Of a stretch of DNA of 64,000 bases, positions 16,349 through 23,639 are shown piece after piece. Origin of the DNA: Effusibacillus consociatus (GTDB lineage Bacteria > Bacillota > Bacilli > Tumebacillales > Effusibacillaceae); assembly GCF_042652925.1 (NCBI RefSeq), contig NZ_JBHSHC010000132.1, forward strand, positions 14,865-78,864, in the 5' to 3' direction. Position 1 is the stretch's first letter. Each line of letters begins with the position of its first letter. The translations under genes and the position numbers were made by a program. Below the pieces are notes generated by a model that saw only the letters and a program-made list of their open reading frames with translations, did no database searches and was not told the origin of the DNA.

Positions 16349-16741
16349 TTATTCTGCTTGTTTTTGTTGATTTTGCTCGGTAACGATAGCAAGTGCTGTT
16401 GCACTGTTGTTAAGAGCAGTAAAAACCCGCCTCCTTAAACCAACCATATCCTCTTGGATTTTTGCGGTATTCGCCAGTGCGTGATCGAGCTTCTTTTCAA
16501 AGTTATGATGTCTTTTCTCAAGCTCACGCTGGGATTGGATTATTACACGTTGTGATTCTTCAAGAGCACCTAAGCGCTCTTCAATTTTCTCCAACCGTCC
16601 GTCTATTCCGTTAAACCGATTATTCATTCCATCAAACCGTTTGTCGATTGCATCAAATTTTTGATCAATTGCATCGAACCGTTTGTTCATTCCGTCAAAC
16701 TGTTCCATTACTTGAATCATGAAAAACTTCAACTCATCCAT
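16349..16741 (-). CDS. Small coiled-coil protein with heptad RFDxIDxKFD repeats
   Basis: A 130-residue protein starting MDELKFFMIQVMEQFDG. Five or six tandem heptads of the type KRFDAID / KFDAIDK / RFDGMNN follow, then a long amphipathic helix and a C-terminal segment. The start at 16741 is preferred to 16771 because AGGAG lies nine bases before it. The repeats predict a trimeric or parallel coiled coil. No named function. It is cotranscribed with the shorter paralogue-like gene. Confidence 0.7.
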   Translation of the reverse strand: MDELKFFMIQVMEQFDGMNKRFDAIDQKFDAIDKRFDGMNNRFNGIDGRLEKIEERLGALEESQRVIIQSQRELEKRHHNFEKKLDHALANTAKIQEDMVGLRRRVFTALNNSATALAIVTEQNQQKQAE

Positions 16742-16844
16742 TTGAATCATCTCCTGATTGTATTTTCTCACCTGTGATTACTTAGCGCAAGAGATACAAA
16801 ATGTATCAGAGTACATATATGGGCTCGAGAGGCGTATTAATGAT

Positions 16845-17154
16845 TCATCGTTTATACAATTTTATTCCAACTCTATCAATATGTTCTTTTAATTCCGTAT
16901 GATCCAAAGAATTATAGTCAATTACATCCACGGTATAAGGGCTAGGTAATTCCTCATTAGGATTGTAGTGTCAGAGCCAGACTCGCTGAACATTCTTCTC
17001 CCTTGATTTTGATTGCTAAATCAATGTCGCTTCCTTTTTTACAATTGCCTTTTGCTCTGCTGCCGAAAAGAATCACTTCTTCCACTTGAGTATATTGCAT
17101 AAAGGTATCCAACAATAACTGAAACGATTTCTCTGATATACCAAATTGATTCAT
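16845..17154 (-). pseudogene. mntA: MntA-type nucleotidyltransferase antitoxin, frameshifted
   Basis: The N-terminal part has the nucleotidyltransferase signature GSRAKGNCKKGSDID (GSx10DxD), but the frame stops at 16957. The missing C-terminal part is in another frame: NEELPSPYTVDVIDYNSLDH, then ELKEHIDRVGIKLYKR, stopping at 16845. One frameshift near 16960-16980 thus splits an otherwise complete gene of about 100 residues. MntA antitoxins AMPylate HepT. Whether the truncated 65-residue product still works is unclear. The start overlaps the upstream hepT-like gene by 4 bases. Confidence 0.75.
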
Positions 17155-17549
17155 TTTTCCGCTCCCAGCTTCAACAAGACTTGTCTCAAAGCGGCATAGT
17201 AATGATCAGCAATCAGGCTATAAGCGAGTTCTGCCAAGGCTTCATCGTAAGTATGTTCCATGAGATTTCTCTTTTGCAGCATATCCAGCCATAATTCACC
17301 ATCTTCTATTATTTCGTATTTGAATGCTTCCTTGATGGTGTCTCTAGGGAATTTTACTGAAACTCCTTTTTCCTCCAAATAATCTTTGGTCGTCTTCCAT
17401 GCCAACTCGAAGGTAAACCGGTAAATCTGAATGACTCCGGCTTTTTCTAACTTGGAAAGTTCCGTTTTAGCCAGAGCCTCTTCTAGATTTTTGAACGCTT
17501 TTTGAAAGTTATGAAAGCGTTGTTTCCATCTTATCTCGGCGCTCATCAT
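17151..17549 (-). CDS. HI0074/HepT-like HEPN protein (nucleotidyltransferase partner)
   Basis: A 132-residue all-helical protein of the HI0074 family, partner of MntA-like nucleotidyltransferases. RNLMEHTYD contains the complete HEPN RNase motif Rx4HxY. This is the toxin half of a type VII HepT/MntA-like module. It looks intact while its downstream partner is frameshifted. Two adjacent ATG codons (17549, 17546) follow a GTGAGGT site. Confidence 0.8.
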   Translation of the reverse strand: MMSAEIRWKQRFHNFQKAFKNLEEALAKTELSKLEKAGVIQIYRFTFELAWKTTKDYLEEKGVSVKFPRDTIKEAFKYEIIEDGELWLDMLQKRNLMEHTYDEALAELAYSLIADHYYAALRQVLLKLGAEK

Positions 17550-17582
17550 TCATACCTCACTTTTTTCCGTATGTTTTTGAAA

Positions 17583-17636
17583 ATTATACCACAAAACCAA
17601 TACTGACTAACCGGGTTGGCCCCCTTGAGCTATAAT
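17583..17636. promoter_or_regulatory. Divergent -10 elements between hepT-like and DUF6429 genes
   Basis: Minus strand: TGG-TATAAT (17588-17583), an extended -10 for the HEPN module. Plus strand: TATAAT at 17631-17636 for the DUF6429 gene. Both -35 regions are weak. Confidence 0.45.
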
Positions 17637-17681
17637 ATAGTTGTGTTTCACAAGATCTTGTTGCAACTGGAGGGAATTATT

Positions 17682-17972
17682 ATGAAGGACGAAGATGTGG
17701 ATCTCAAGGAACACATAAAAGAATTGACGCTCCTGCTTCTTTATCTTAATTCATGGATTGAAAAGGAATGGGGCTTCGAATATCGACGCAGTTGGAAAGG
17801 ATATGATTTCGACGCGCTGAACGAATTAGCTGAAGAAGGAGTGATCACGGACACGAAAACCGCTGGTTTATTGAGGGAATGGGAAGAATACGTTTCCCGA
17901 ATGATTTCCAAACAAGAAGAAGGGACATGGAGCCCTCTTTTCGTTTTTAAACTCATCATTAAACGACTTTGA
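17682..17972 (+). CDS. DUF6429-like small protein
   Basis: A 96-residue protein with ELTLLLLYLNSWIEKEWGFE and SWKGYDFDALNELAEEGVI, the core of DUF6429 proteins. These look like a small winged-helix-type fold. The ATG at 17682 with GGAGGG upstream is chosen over 17616. The C-terminus past about residue 75 differs from the usual TEEG ending and may be altered by a frameshift or truncation. Function unknown. Confidence 0.65.
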   Translation: MKDEDVDLKEHIKELTLLLLYLNSWIEKEWGFEYRRSWKGYDFDALNELAEEGVITDTKTAGLLREWEEYVSRMISKQEEGTWSPLFVFKLIIKRL

Positions 17973-18056
17973 TAGATCTCCATTCTCTCTAAGTCGATCG
18001 GAAACCTCCCACTCAAGAGGATATCTAATCCGATCATCAATGAACTCAATTTTCAT
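17868..18056 (-). CDS. Doubtful small ORF, N-terminus of an unknown protein
   Basis: Starts MKIEFIDDRIRYPLEWEVSD with AGGAGA eight bases upstream, so translation may begin here. The last third runs antisense to the DUF6429 gene and looks non-coding. It is probably a truncated gene in this decaying region. Confidence 0.3.
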   Translation of the reverse strand: MKIEFIDDRIRYPLEWEVSDRLRENGDLSKSFNDEFKNEKRAPCPFFLFGNHSGNVFFPFPQ

Positions 18057-18109
18057 TGACGTGTCTCCTGATGGAAGGCTTCATCCTAACTTCCATTACG
18101 ATCCGTTCA

Positions 18110-18508
18110 TTAGAGGTTCGTCGGAGGCGGTGGTGGGGGTGGCGGAGGATTGTAGGAGTAGGTGGAAGTGGGAGCGGAACTGGAGCCGGAACCAGTGGGA
18201 ACTGAGGAGGTAGAAAAATCGATTCCCCCCGCCGTATGCAGTCCAACTAGCCGTTCCACGCGAATTCGTCCATCAACTTGCGAAACGGAACGCAGGTGCG
18301 TCCATCGATGATTTGGGGCTCCACGTCAAAATGAACCTGCTGCCCATTCAACAAGATGCGGAATGTGTTTTGCAGTTTCGACCGCCGAAGCAGCCATCGC
18401 AGTAAAATTCGGCAGCGCATCTCCTTTCTTGCCAATGTTTGTCCAGCATCCGACTCCCGCAGCAAATACCAGAGCCTGCAGTGAAAGCAGTACCCCTTTT
18501 TTCAACAT
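18110..18508 (-). pseudogene. Copper amine oxidase N-domain-like lipoprotein, frameshifted
   Basis: Three consecutive segments lie in three frames. The first is a signal-like N-terminus (MLKKGVLLSLQALVFAAGVG, with a possible lipid-modified Cys after it). The second is a stalk-type domain (FRILLNGQQVHFDVEPQIID then GRTCVPFRKLMDE), typical of copper amine oxidase N-terminal-like repeats. The third is a Ser/Pro-rich tail ending YSYN-P9-TNL. At least two frameshifts or small deletions break the gene. A GGGGAG site precedes the ATG. Confidence 0.55.
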
Positions 18509-18652
18509 CCGTATTTCTCCCCTTACTACATCGATAGATGAATATCCGTCAGCAAATGGAAAAATCCTCTTTTGCATTTACAGCAATATCATATTCCGAA
18601 ACTCCGTATAAGACAAGCAAATTTTTCCTCACTTTCTTCACATTCCCGTAGC

Positions 18653-18681
18653 ACCGTTCCATATTGTTGTTATGGTATAAT
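18653..18681 (+). promoter_or_regulatory. Extended -10 promoter of the polymerase operon
   Basis: TATGGTATAAT, with a perfect TATAAT at 18676-18681 and a TRTG extension. The -35 region (ACCGTT) is weak. Transcription should start near 18688, downstream of several in-frame ATGs, and this fixes the gene start. Confidence 0.7.
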
Positions 18682-18715
18682 CGGACAGGGAATGAATCGG
18701 AAGGAGAATTATTCA

Positions 18716-19927
18716 GTGAAAATTGAACGGTTGAAGTATTGGAGTCTTGTCGCACTCGCTTTTTTCCCAATCGTGGATTTCCTTTTACGGAAAGTTCCTT
18801 TTCTCGGATCTGTCTGGGATGATCTGATCCTCGTCGGGCTTGCTGCCCTTGCGCTGGGACGTTATTTGGCTGGCGACAGATTCGAGCAGCTTCCTTATCA
18901 CCGGATCTTAACAGGATTCATTCTGTTGGGGATTGCGTATCTGGCGATCGGGCTCAGCACTTTTACAATTGACCTTGAAGGTTTTCGGGCGATTTATACC
19001 TATTCGTTCTATGCCTTCATTCTTCCATTCCTGATCGACAAGGATCTGGCGGGAAAACTGATTCGCTATTCTTTATATGCAGGGTTGATTATCGGACTCC
19101 ATGGGGTCTACCAATATATCACAAAAGCTCCTATGCCGCCCGGTTGGGTGGATGCGACTGAAACTGTCCGGACGCGTGCCTATTCTATTTTCGGCAGCCC
19201 CAATATCATGGGCAGTTATATGATCATGATGTTCCCGATGGCAGCCGGAATGGCTTGGGCATCCCGTTCGACCAAGGAGCGCTTGTTCTTTGGATTCGTT
19301 GCTTTCATTACACTCGCTGCTCTCCTCTTTACTTTTACGCGGGGCGCCTGGTTGGCACTGTTTGTCGCGCTTACGGTAACAGCAGCTCTGTTTAATCGTC
19401 GTCTGTTGATCTTGATCCTCATCGGGGCGGTGGCAGCTCTGTTGATCCCGCAGATCCAGGACCGGATTTTCAATTTATTCGATCCTTTGTACTGGCAGAA
19501 AGCCGCCCGGGACGGACGAATCGCGCGCTGGTTAACGGCGTATGACGCGATGCGGTACAACCCTTTTTTTGGTGCGGGCATGGGACATTTCGGCGGGGCG
19601 GTTGCAGCCCGTCACTTTGACATTCGATATGTCGATAACTATTACATGAAAACGTTAGCCGAGATGGGTCTCCTGGGCCTGTCGGTGATGTTGGCGTTAT
19701 TTGGCACGGTGATCCGTAATTTGTACACGCGGATTTTCAAACCGTTGCAAGCACGTCAGGAGTGGCCGCTTCTGCTTGGAATGTTTACTTCCGTTCTGGC
19801 AGTCCTTGTCCAAAATGCGGTGGAGAACGTATTTGAAGTCCCGGCGATGAACTTCCTGTTCTGGTTCATTGTCAGCTTGACTGTGATTCTCACCGGTTCT
19901 TCCGAGAAGGAGGCCAGCCAGAAATGA
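18716..19927 (+). CDS. O-antigen ligase/Wzy-like membrane protein
   Basis: A 403-residue protein with about 11 transmembrane segments and a large outer loop near the C-terminal third. It carries TFTRGAWLALFVALTV and the Wzy_C-like GAGMGHFGGAVAARH. It would polymerise or ligate lipid-linked surface glycans. The GTG at 18716 is chosen because AAGGAG lies nine bases before it; the ATG at 18692 is only four bases from the predicted transcription start. It is the first of three coupled genes (ATGA overlap with the next). Confidence 0.85.
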   Translation: MKIERLKYWSLVALAFFPIVDFLLRKVPFLGSVWDDLILVGLAALALGRYLAGDRFEQLPYHRILTGFILLGIAYLAIGLSTFTIDLEGFRAIYTYSFYAFILPFLIDKDLAGKLIRYSLYAGLIIGLHGVYQYITKAPMPPGWVDATETVRTRAYSIFGSPNIMGSYMIMMFPMAAGMAWASRSTKERLFFGFVAFITLAALLFTFTRGAWLALFVALTVTAALFNRRLLILILIGAVAALLIPQIQDRIFNLFDPLYWQKAARDGRIARWLTAYDAMRYNPFFGAGMGHFGGAVAARHFDIRYVDNYYMKTLAEMGLLGLSVMLALFGTVIRNLYTRIFKPLQARQEWPLLLGMFTSVLAVLVQNAVENVFEVPAMNFLFWFIVSLTVILTGSSEKEASQK

Positions 19928-21459
19928 AAAAGACCGTGTTCACAGCTCTCTATGCCGTTTTTCTAGTGGCGTTTTATCAACTGATTGTGACTCCTTTGCT
20001 GCTTGATTTGTCCTACATCGGACTGGCGATTCTGATTGCAGGGACGGCGCTCGCATTCTTTGCGGTTCCGCGTCCTTGGCGCCGGACGTTTTCTTTGCTG
20101 TCGATTTTGATTCTTCTGGTCAGTTACGGTTTGATGCATATTTTCGCAGACTATCTGATCTGGAAGCTCATTAATCTTCCGGTTATGTTCCTCCTTCTGG
20201 GATGGATTGCTTCATCGTATGCGGGCATAACATGGCGCAGTACACTAACGGTTTTTACGGCTGTTACAGTTCTGCTGTCTGTGGTTCCTCTCCCGGAAAT
20301 GGCTTTTTACGGCAAGCTGCGGATTGAGCATGAAACAGAAGCGTTGGACCTCCGTCCCATTTTTCCGGTCTATCCGTTGGTCAACCAGGGCTCTACTCTC
20401 TATACACTCGGCGATTTCCGTAAATTAACCGACCAGGAGATCAAGGAAGCCCAGATCGATCCCAAAGAAAGACCGCCGCTGGTATCGGCCGAGAAACAGA
20501 GACAGCAGCTCGAAAATGTGGATGTACTGCGCTTCCTTCCAACCGAGGGGTACGAAAAACAACTGGTGTCGAAAGAGGAGATGTCCTCCCTTCCCTTTCC
20601 ATCATTCGGTTTAGCGGGTTTTCCATACTATGCTTCCAGCTGGACGATCGAAAATGGGGCCGTCAAGCAGCACTTTACCCAAGCGGATTCACCCCAGACG
20701 GTGCTGACCAGTTTCCTTGATCCGTTGACCGTTACGATTGCGATGGATGATCGCGCGAATCGGTCAGTAGACACTTCGCGAAAAAATTGGGAAAACACTT
20801 TCGGTCGAGAGGCCCGTCCGCAGTACCCGGGTGCGACGTTGATCGGCAAAGGCAAGTTTCTTCCTGACGGAAGCACCCAACTGCTGCTTCTGGGGAACAA
20901 TGAAATCCGTTTGATAAACGAAGCTTCGCCAACCGATTCTCCAATTGCCACATACAAAGGCAGCTGGGAACAGCCTATTGCCCGAAATCTGGTCATCGGC
21001 GATATCGATGGCGACGGACTGGATGAAGTGATGGTGAACTCGACACCCGCCAAGATCCTGAAACTGAATCGGGATCGGAACTTTGAGCAGATCTGGGAAA
21101 GCGGCAAGAGATCCTTCCGATTCGAGTTTGTTACCAAACAAGAAGGAACGAATCAACCTCTGATTGTCACGCAGGACCCGAGTTTGATTCGCGATCAGGA
21201 AACCCGTTACCTTACCGGGTATACATGGCAGAATGGCGAACTGCGGCGTGAGTGGCGAGTATTCAAATCCAGTCTGCTGTTCCCTTTCCCCGTTTCGGAT
21301 GATACGTGGGTAAGCGGGTCCTACGGGCGACCCCGGATTATTGTGCTAAAGCCGATGGACATGTCGGTGCCGGCAATTCTTACGGGCATTTATGCAGCAT
21401 TGGTGCTTGCGGGTTATGGCTGCCAAATTGTACAAAGGAGGGAACGCCGCAATGCGTAA
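19924..21459 (+). CDS. Membrane protein with extracellular FG-GAP/VCBS-like domain
   Basis: 511 residues. Four or five N-terminal transmembrane helices (about 1-125) are followed by an outer domain and one C-terminal helix (about 485-503). The stretch VIGDIDGDGLDEVMVNSTPA is a calcium-binding DxDxDG loop of FG-GAP/VCBS beta-propeller repeats. Its position between a Wzy-like polymerase and a lipoprotein suggests a surface-glycan export or sensing complex. I do not know a named family for the whole protein. Confidence 0.75.
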   Translation: MKKTVFTALYAVFLVAFYQLIVTPLLLDLSYIGLAILIAGTALAFFAVPRPWRRTFSLLSILILLVSYGLMHIFADYLIWKLINLPVMFLLLGWIASSYAGITWRSTLTVFTAVTVLLSVVPLPEMAFYGKLRIEHETEALDLRPIFPVYPLVNQGSTLYTLGDFRKLTDQEIKEAQIDPKERPPLVSAEKQRQQLENVDVLRFLPTEGYEKQLVSKEEMSSLPFPSFGLAGFPYYASSWTIENGAVKQHFTQADSPQTVLTSFLDPLTVTIAMDDRANRSVDTSRKNWENTFGREARPQYPGATLIGKGKFLPDGSTQLLLLGNNEIRLINEASPTDSPIATYKGSWEQPIARNLVIGDIDGDGLDEVMVNSTPAKILKLNRDRNFEQIWESGKRSFRFEFVTKQEGTNQPLIVTQDPSLIRDQETRYLTGYTWQNGELRREWRVFKSSLLFPFPVSDDTWVSGSYGRPRIIVLKPMDMSVPAILTGIYAALVLAGYGCQIVQRRERRNA

Positions 21460-22222
21460 CATTCGAGTTCCATTTCGGTTGAAGCAAAAGCTGCTGCGGA
21501 CGGCTGTTCTCACCCTGTCGCTTGCCCTGCTGCTAGGTGGATGCGGCCCGCTGATCACCGCACCGGATTCAAGAGATATTCCAATCGAGAAGAAAGAAAA
21601 GAAACTGGACGAGAACGGTTGGAGAACCATTCTCGAAGCGGTTCGGGTGAGCAAATCGATCACAAACTTTAGCGTGCAGGCAGATCTGAGAACAAGAGAG
21701 CAGAATAAATACCACGAATCGAGGGTCTTCGGCCATGTGGTGCTCCCTGATAAAATCGTAATGTCCCAGAGTGTGGACGGCAGGTCGTACTACGTTTACC
21801 AGGATGAAAATATCACCTACTACCGGAAAGAGGATGTCTGGCGGCCGGTTGAACGCATCCGGCTGCCCGACACTTGGGGTTCGTTGGAACGCTTGAGCAA
21901 TGCGCAATTGTCCAAAGTATACCGTCAGAAGGACATCTCGATGCTCACCCCCAACGATACGGAAGTCTATGAATTCGAGGCGGACGCAGTGGCGGTTGCG
22001 GGTCTGCCCGCTCCACAGGGAAAATCGATCCCCAGCCGGTATACCATCTATATCGATAAGAAGGATCGATTTATCAGACAGATTGATATTGTCTCGACAA
22101 GCGCGGTTGATGATGTGGGCACATTGTTCTCGGAGGCTGCCATCAAATTTTTCGATATCGGCACCACGAAAGTGGAAATGCCGGCGGCACTGGAAAAGCA
22201 TTTGAAAGAACAAAAGCGCTAA
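21452..22222 (+). CDS. Lipoprotein (outer-membrane-lipoprotein-carrier-like fold)
   Basis: 256 residues with a lipobox LLLGGC (Cys31), so it is anchored to the outer face of the membrane. The body is beta-rich (FGHVVLPDKIVMSQ, YYVYQDENITYYR). This resembles LolA/LppX-like carriers and sporulation lipoproteins of Bacillales. The ATG at 21452 with AAAGGAGGG eight bases upstream is chosen over 21392. It overlaps the preceding gene by 8 bases and ends the operon. Confidence 0.75.
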   Translation: MRNIRVPFRLKQKLLRTAVLTLSLALLLGGCGPLITAPDSRDIPIEKKEKKLDENGWRTILEAVRVSKSITNFSVQADLRTREQNKYHESRVFGHVVLPDKIVMSQSVDGRSYYVYQDENITYYRKEDVWRPVERIRLPDTWGSLERLSNAQLSKVYRQKDISMLTPNDTEVYEFEADAVAVAGLPAPQGKSIPSRYTIYIDKKDRFIRQIDIVSTSAVDDVGTLFSEAAIKFFDIGTTKVEMPAALEKHLKEQKR

Positions 22223-22232
22223 CTTGGATGCA

Positions 22233-22266
22233 GGACTCGCTCTTATACGGGCGGGCCCTTTTTTTG
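22233..22266 (+). terminator. Terminator of the polymerase/lipoprotein operon
   Basis: Stem GGACTCGCTC / GGGCGGGCCC (one mismatch and G-U pairs) followed by seven T. Confidence 0.75.
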
Positions 22267-22272
22267 TGCAAT

Positions 22273-22335
22273 TTCGACAAATTTTCTCACTCGACCCCGA
22301 TATAGGCAGGACATCCTTCGTAATATGTAGAAGAT
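22273..22335 (+). promoter_or_regulatory. Spo0A-box and sigma-H-like promoter of the kinase gene
   Basis: TTCGACA (22273-22279) is an exact inverted 0A box. GCAGGACAT (22306-22314), 12 bases, GTAGAAGAT (22327-22335) matches the sigma-H consensus RNAGGAWWW / RNNGAATWW with one mismatch in each half. kinA of B. subtilis is also sigma-H dependent. Confidence 0.45.
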
Positions 22336-22435
22336 AAAATAAAACGAGATTTGTAACTTAAACCACAATTGACTCAGAAGTCCAGTTTTTGACTGCCAGA
22401 TCACAGCTGATCCTTGTCCGTGTGGAGGTATAGAC

Positions 22436-23509
22436 TTGAACCCGCAAATGAAATCATCCAGGCGTCCCTCGGAATTACAGGTACAAGAGAGCGAGCAATA
22501 TCAGTCGTTATTTCAATACCATCCGGATGCAATCTTTTCTTTGGACCTGACCGGAAATTTTCAAAGCATCAACCCAGCTACAGAAACAATTACGGGGTTT
22601 ACGAGGGAAGAACTGCTTAACAAATTTTTCGCGCCCTTTATTGTTCCGGAAGATCGGGAACGGGCGCTTTTTCACTTTCAAAAATTAGTGGAAGGCGAAC
22701 CGCAGAACATGGAAGTGGCCATCACTCATAAGTCCGGGCGCTTAATCGACGTGAATGTAATTGGGGTTCCTATTATCGTTAACGAGAAAATGGTCGGAGT
22801 CTTTGGAATCATGAAAGACATCACCGAACGGAAACGAACCGAAGAACTTCTGCGAAAATCGGATAAGCTCTCTGCGCTCGGTCAGTTGGCCGCCGGAGTG
22901 GCCCATGAAATTCGAAACCCGTTAACCGCTCTCAAAGGATTTATCCAACTGCTGCAGTCAGGAACTTACAAGGAAGAGTATTCTGCGATTATGCTGTCCG
23001 AACTGGAACGGATCGAATTGATTGTAGATGAGTTTTTGGTTTTGGCGAAACCTCAGGTGTCCAACTATCAACCACACGACATACGCATTCTGCTGAACAA
23101 TATCATTGCACTGCTCGATACTCAGGCCATTCTCAGCAATGTCCAGATTTTGACCGAATTCGAATCCGATCTGCCATTGGTGAAATGCGAAGATAACCAA
23201 ATCAAACAGGTGTTTATCAATATTCTCAAAAACGCCATTGAAGCGATGCCCGATGGCGGAAAGATCGTGATTGAAATGAGGACACATGGCGTCAACCGGA
23301 TTTTGATTCGTTTCATCGATGAAGGGCACGGAATTCCCCCGGAGAGAATCCCCAAGTTGGGCGAGCCTTTTTATACCACAAAGGAAAAAGGAACCGGCTT
23401 GGGATTGATGGTAACTTATAAGATTATCGAAAATCACCACGGAAGCATCTCCATAGAAAGCGAAATCAACCAAGGAACAATCGTAAACGTGTTTTTGCCT
23501 GTGAACTAA
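22436..23509 (+). CDS. PAS-domain sensor histidine kinase (sporulation-kinase type)
   Basis: A soluble 357-residue kinase. A PAS/PAC domain spans residues 20-135 and HisKA has the phospho-acceptor His157 in AAGVAHEIRNPLTALKGF. The ATP-binding domain has the N box (NILKNAIEAMPDGG), G1 (DEGHGIPPERI) and G2 (GTGLGLMVTYKI). There is no membrane segment and no adjacent response regulator, so it is an orphan kinase like KinA/KinE feeding the Spo0F/Spo0A phosphorelay. The start is TTG (22436) with GGAGG seven bases upstream; the next ATG is too far from that site. Confidence 0.9.
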   Translation: MNPQMKSSRRPSELQVQESEQYQSLFQYHPDAIFSLDLTGNFQSINPATETITGFTREELLNKFFAPFIVPEDRERALFHFQKLVEGEPQNMEVAITHKSGRLIDVNVIGVPIIVNEKMVGVFGIMKDITERKRTEELLRKSDKLSALGQLAAGVAHEIRNPLTALKGFIQLLQSGTYKEEYSAIMLSELERIELIVDEFLVLAKPQVSNYQPHDIRILLNNIIALLDTQAILSNVQILTEFESDLPLVKCEDNQIKQVFINILKNAIEAMPDGGKIVIEMRTHGVNRILIRFIDEGHGIPPERIPKLGEPFYTTKEKGTGLGLMVTYKIIENHHGSISIESEINQGTIVNVFLPVN

Positions 23510-23513
23510 GACC

Positions 23514-23550
23514 GTCAGAGCCGACTCATGGCCTGACTTTTCTTTTTTCC
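23514..23550 (+). terminator. Terminator of the kinase gene
   Basis: GTCAG-GCC / GGC-CTGAC stem followed by TTTTCTTTTTT. Confidence 0.8.
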
Positions 23551-23583
23551 TTCTAGAAGATTTTACTAGACTGCTTGTAGGAT

Positions 23584-23612
23584 TTTGGGTGGATGTGTCG
23601 AATTCCTATAAT
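23584..23612 (+). promoter_or_regulatory. Promoter with internal 0A box for the SLH gene
   Basis: A perfect TATAAT -10 lies at 23607-23612. The -35 is weak (TTGGGT at 23585). A perfect 0A box TGTCGAA (23596-23602) sits in the spacer, the position expected for repression by Spo0A~P. Confidence 0.45.
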
Positions 23613-23639
23613 CAGGAAACTCTGGGAGGGTATATACAA

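Noticed and set aside
18572..18715. N-terminal extension of the Wzy-like protein
   Set aside because: The extended -10 promoter at 18671-18681 lies within it, and the GTG at 18716 has the ribosome binding site.
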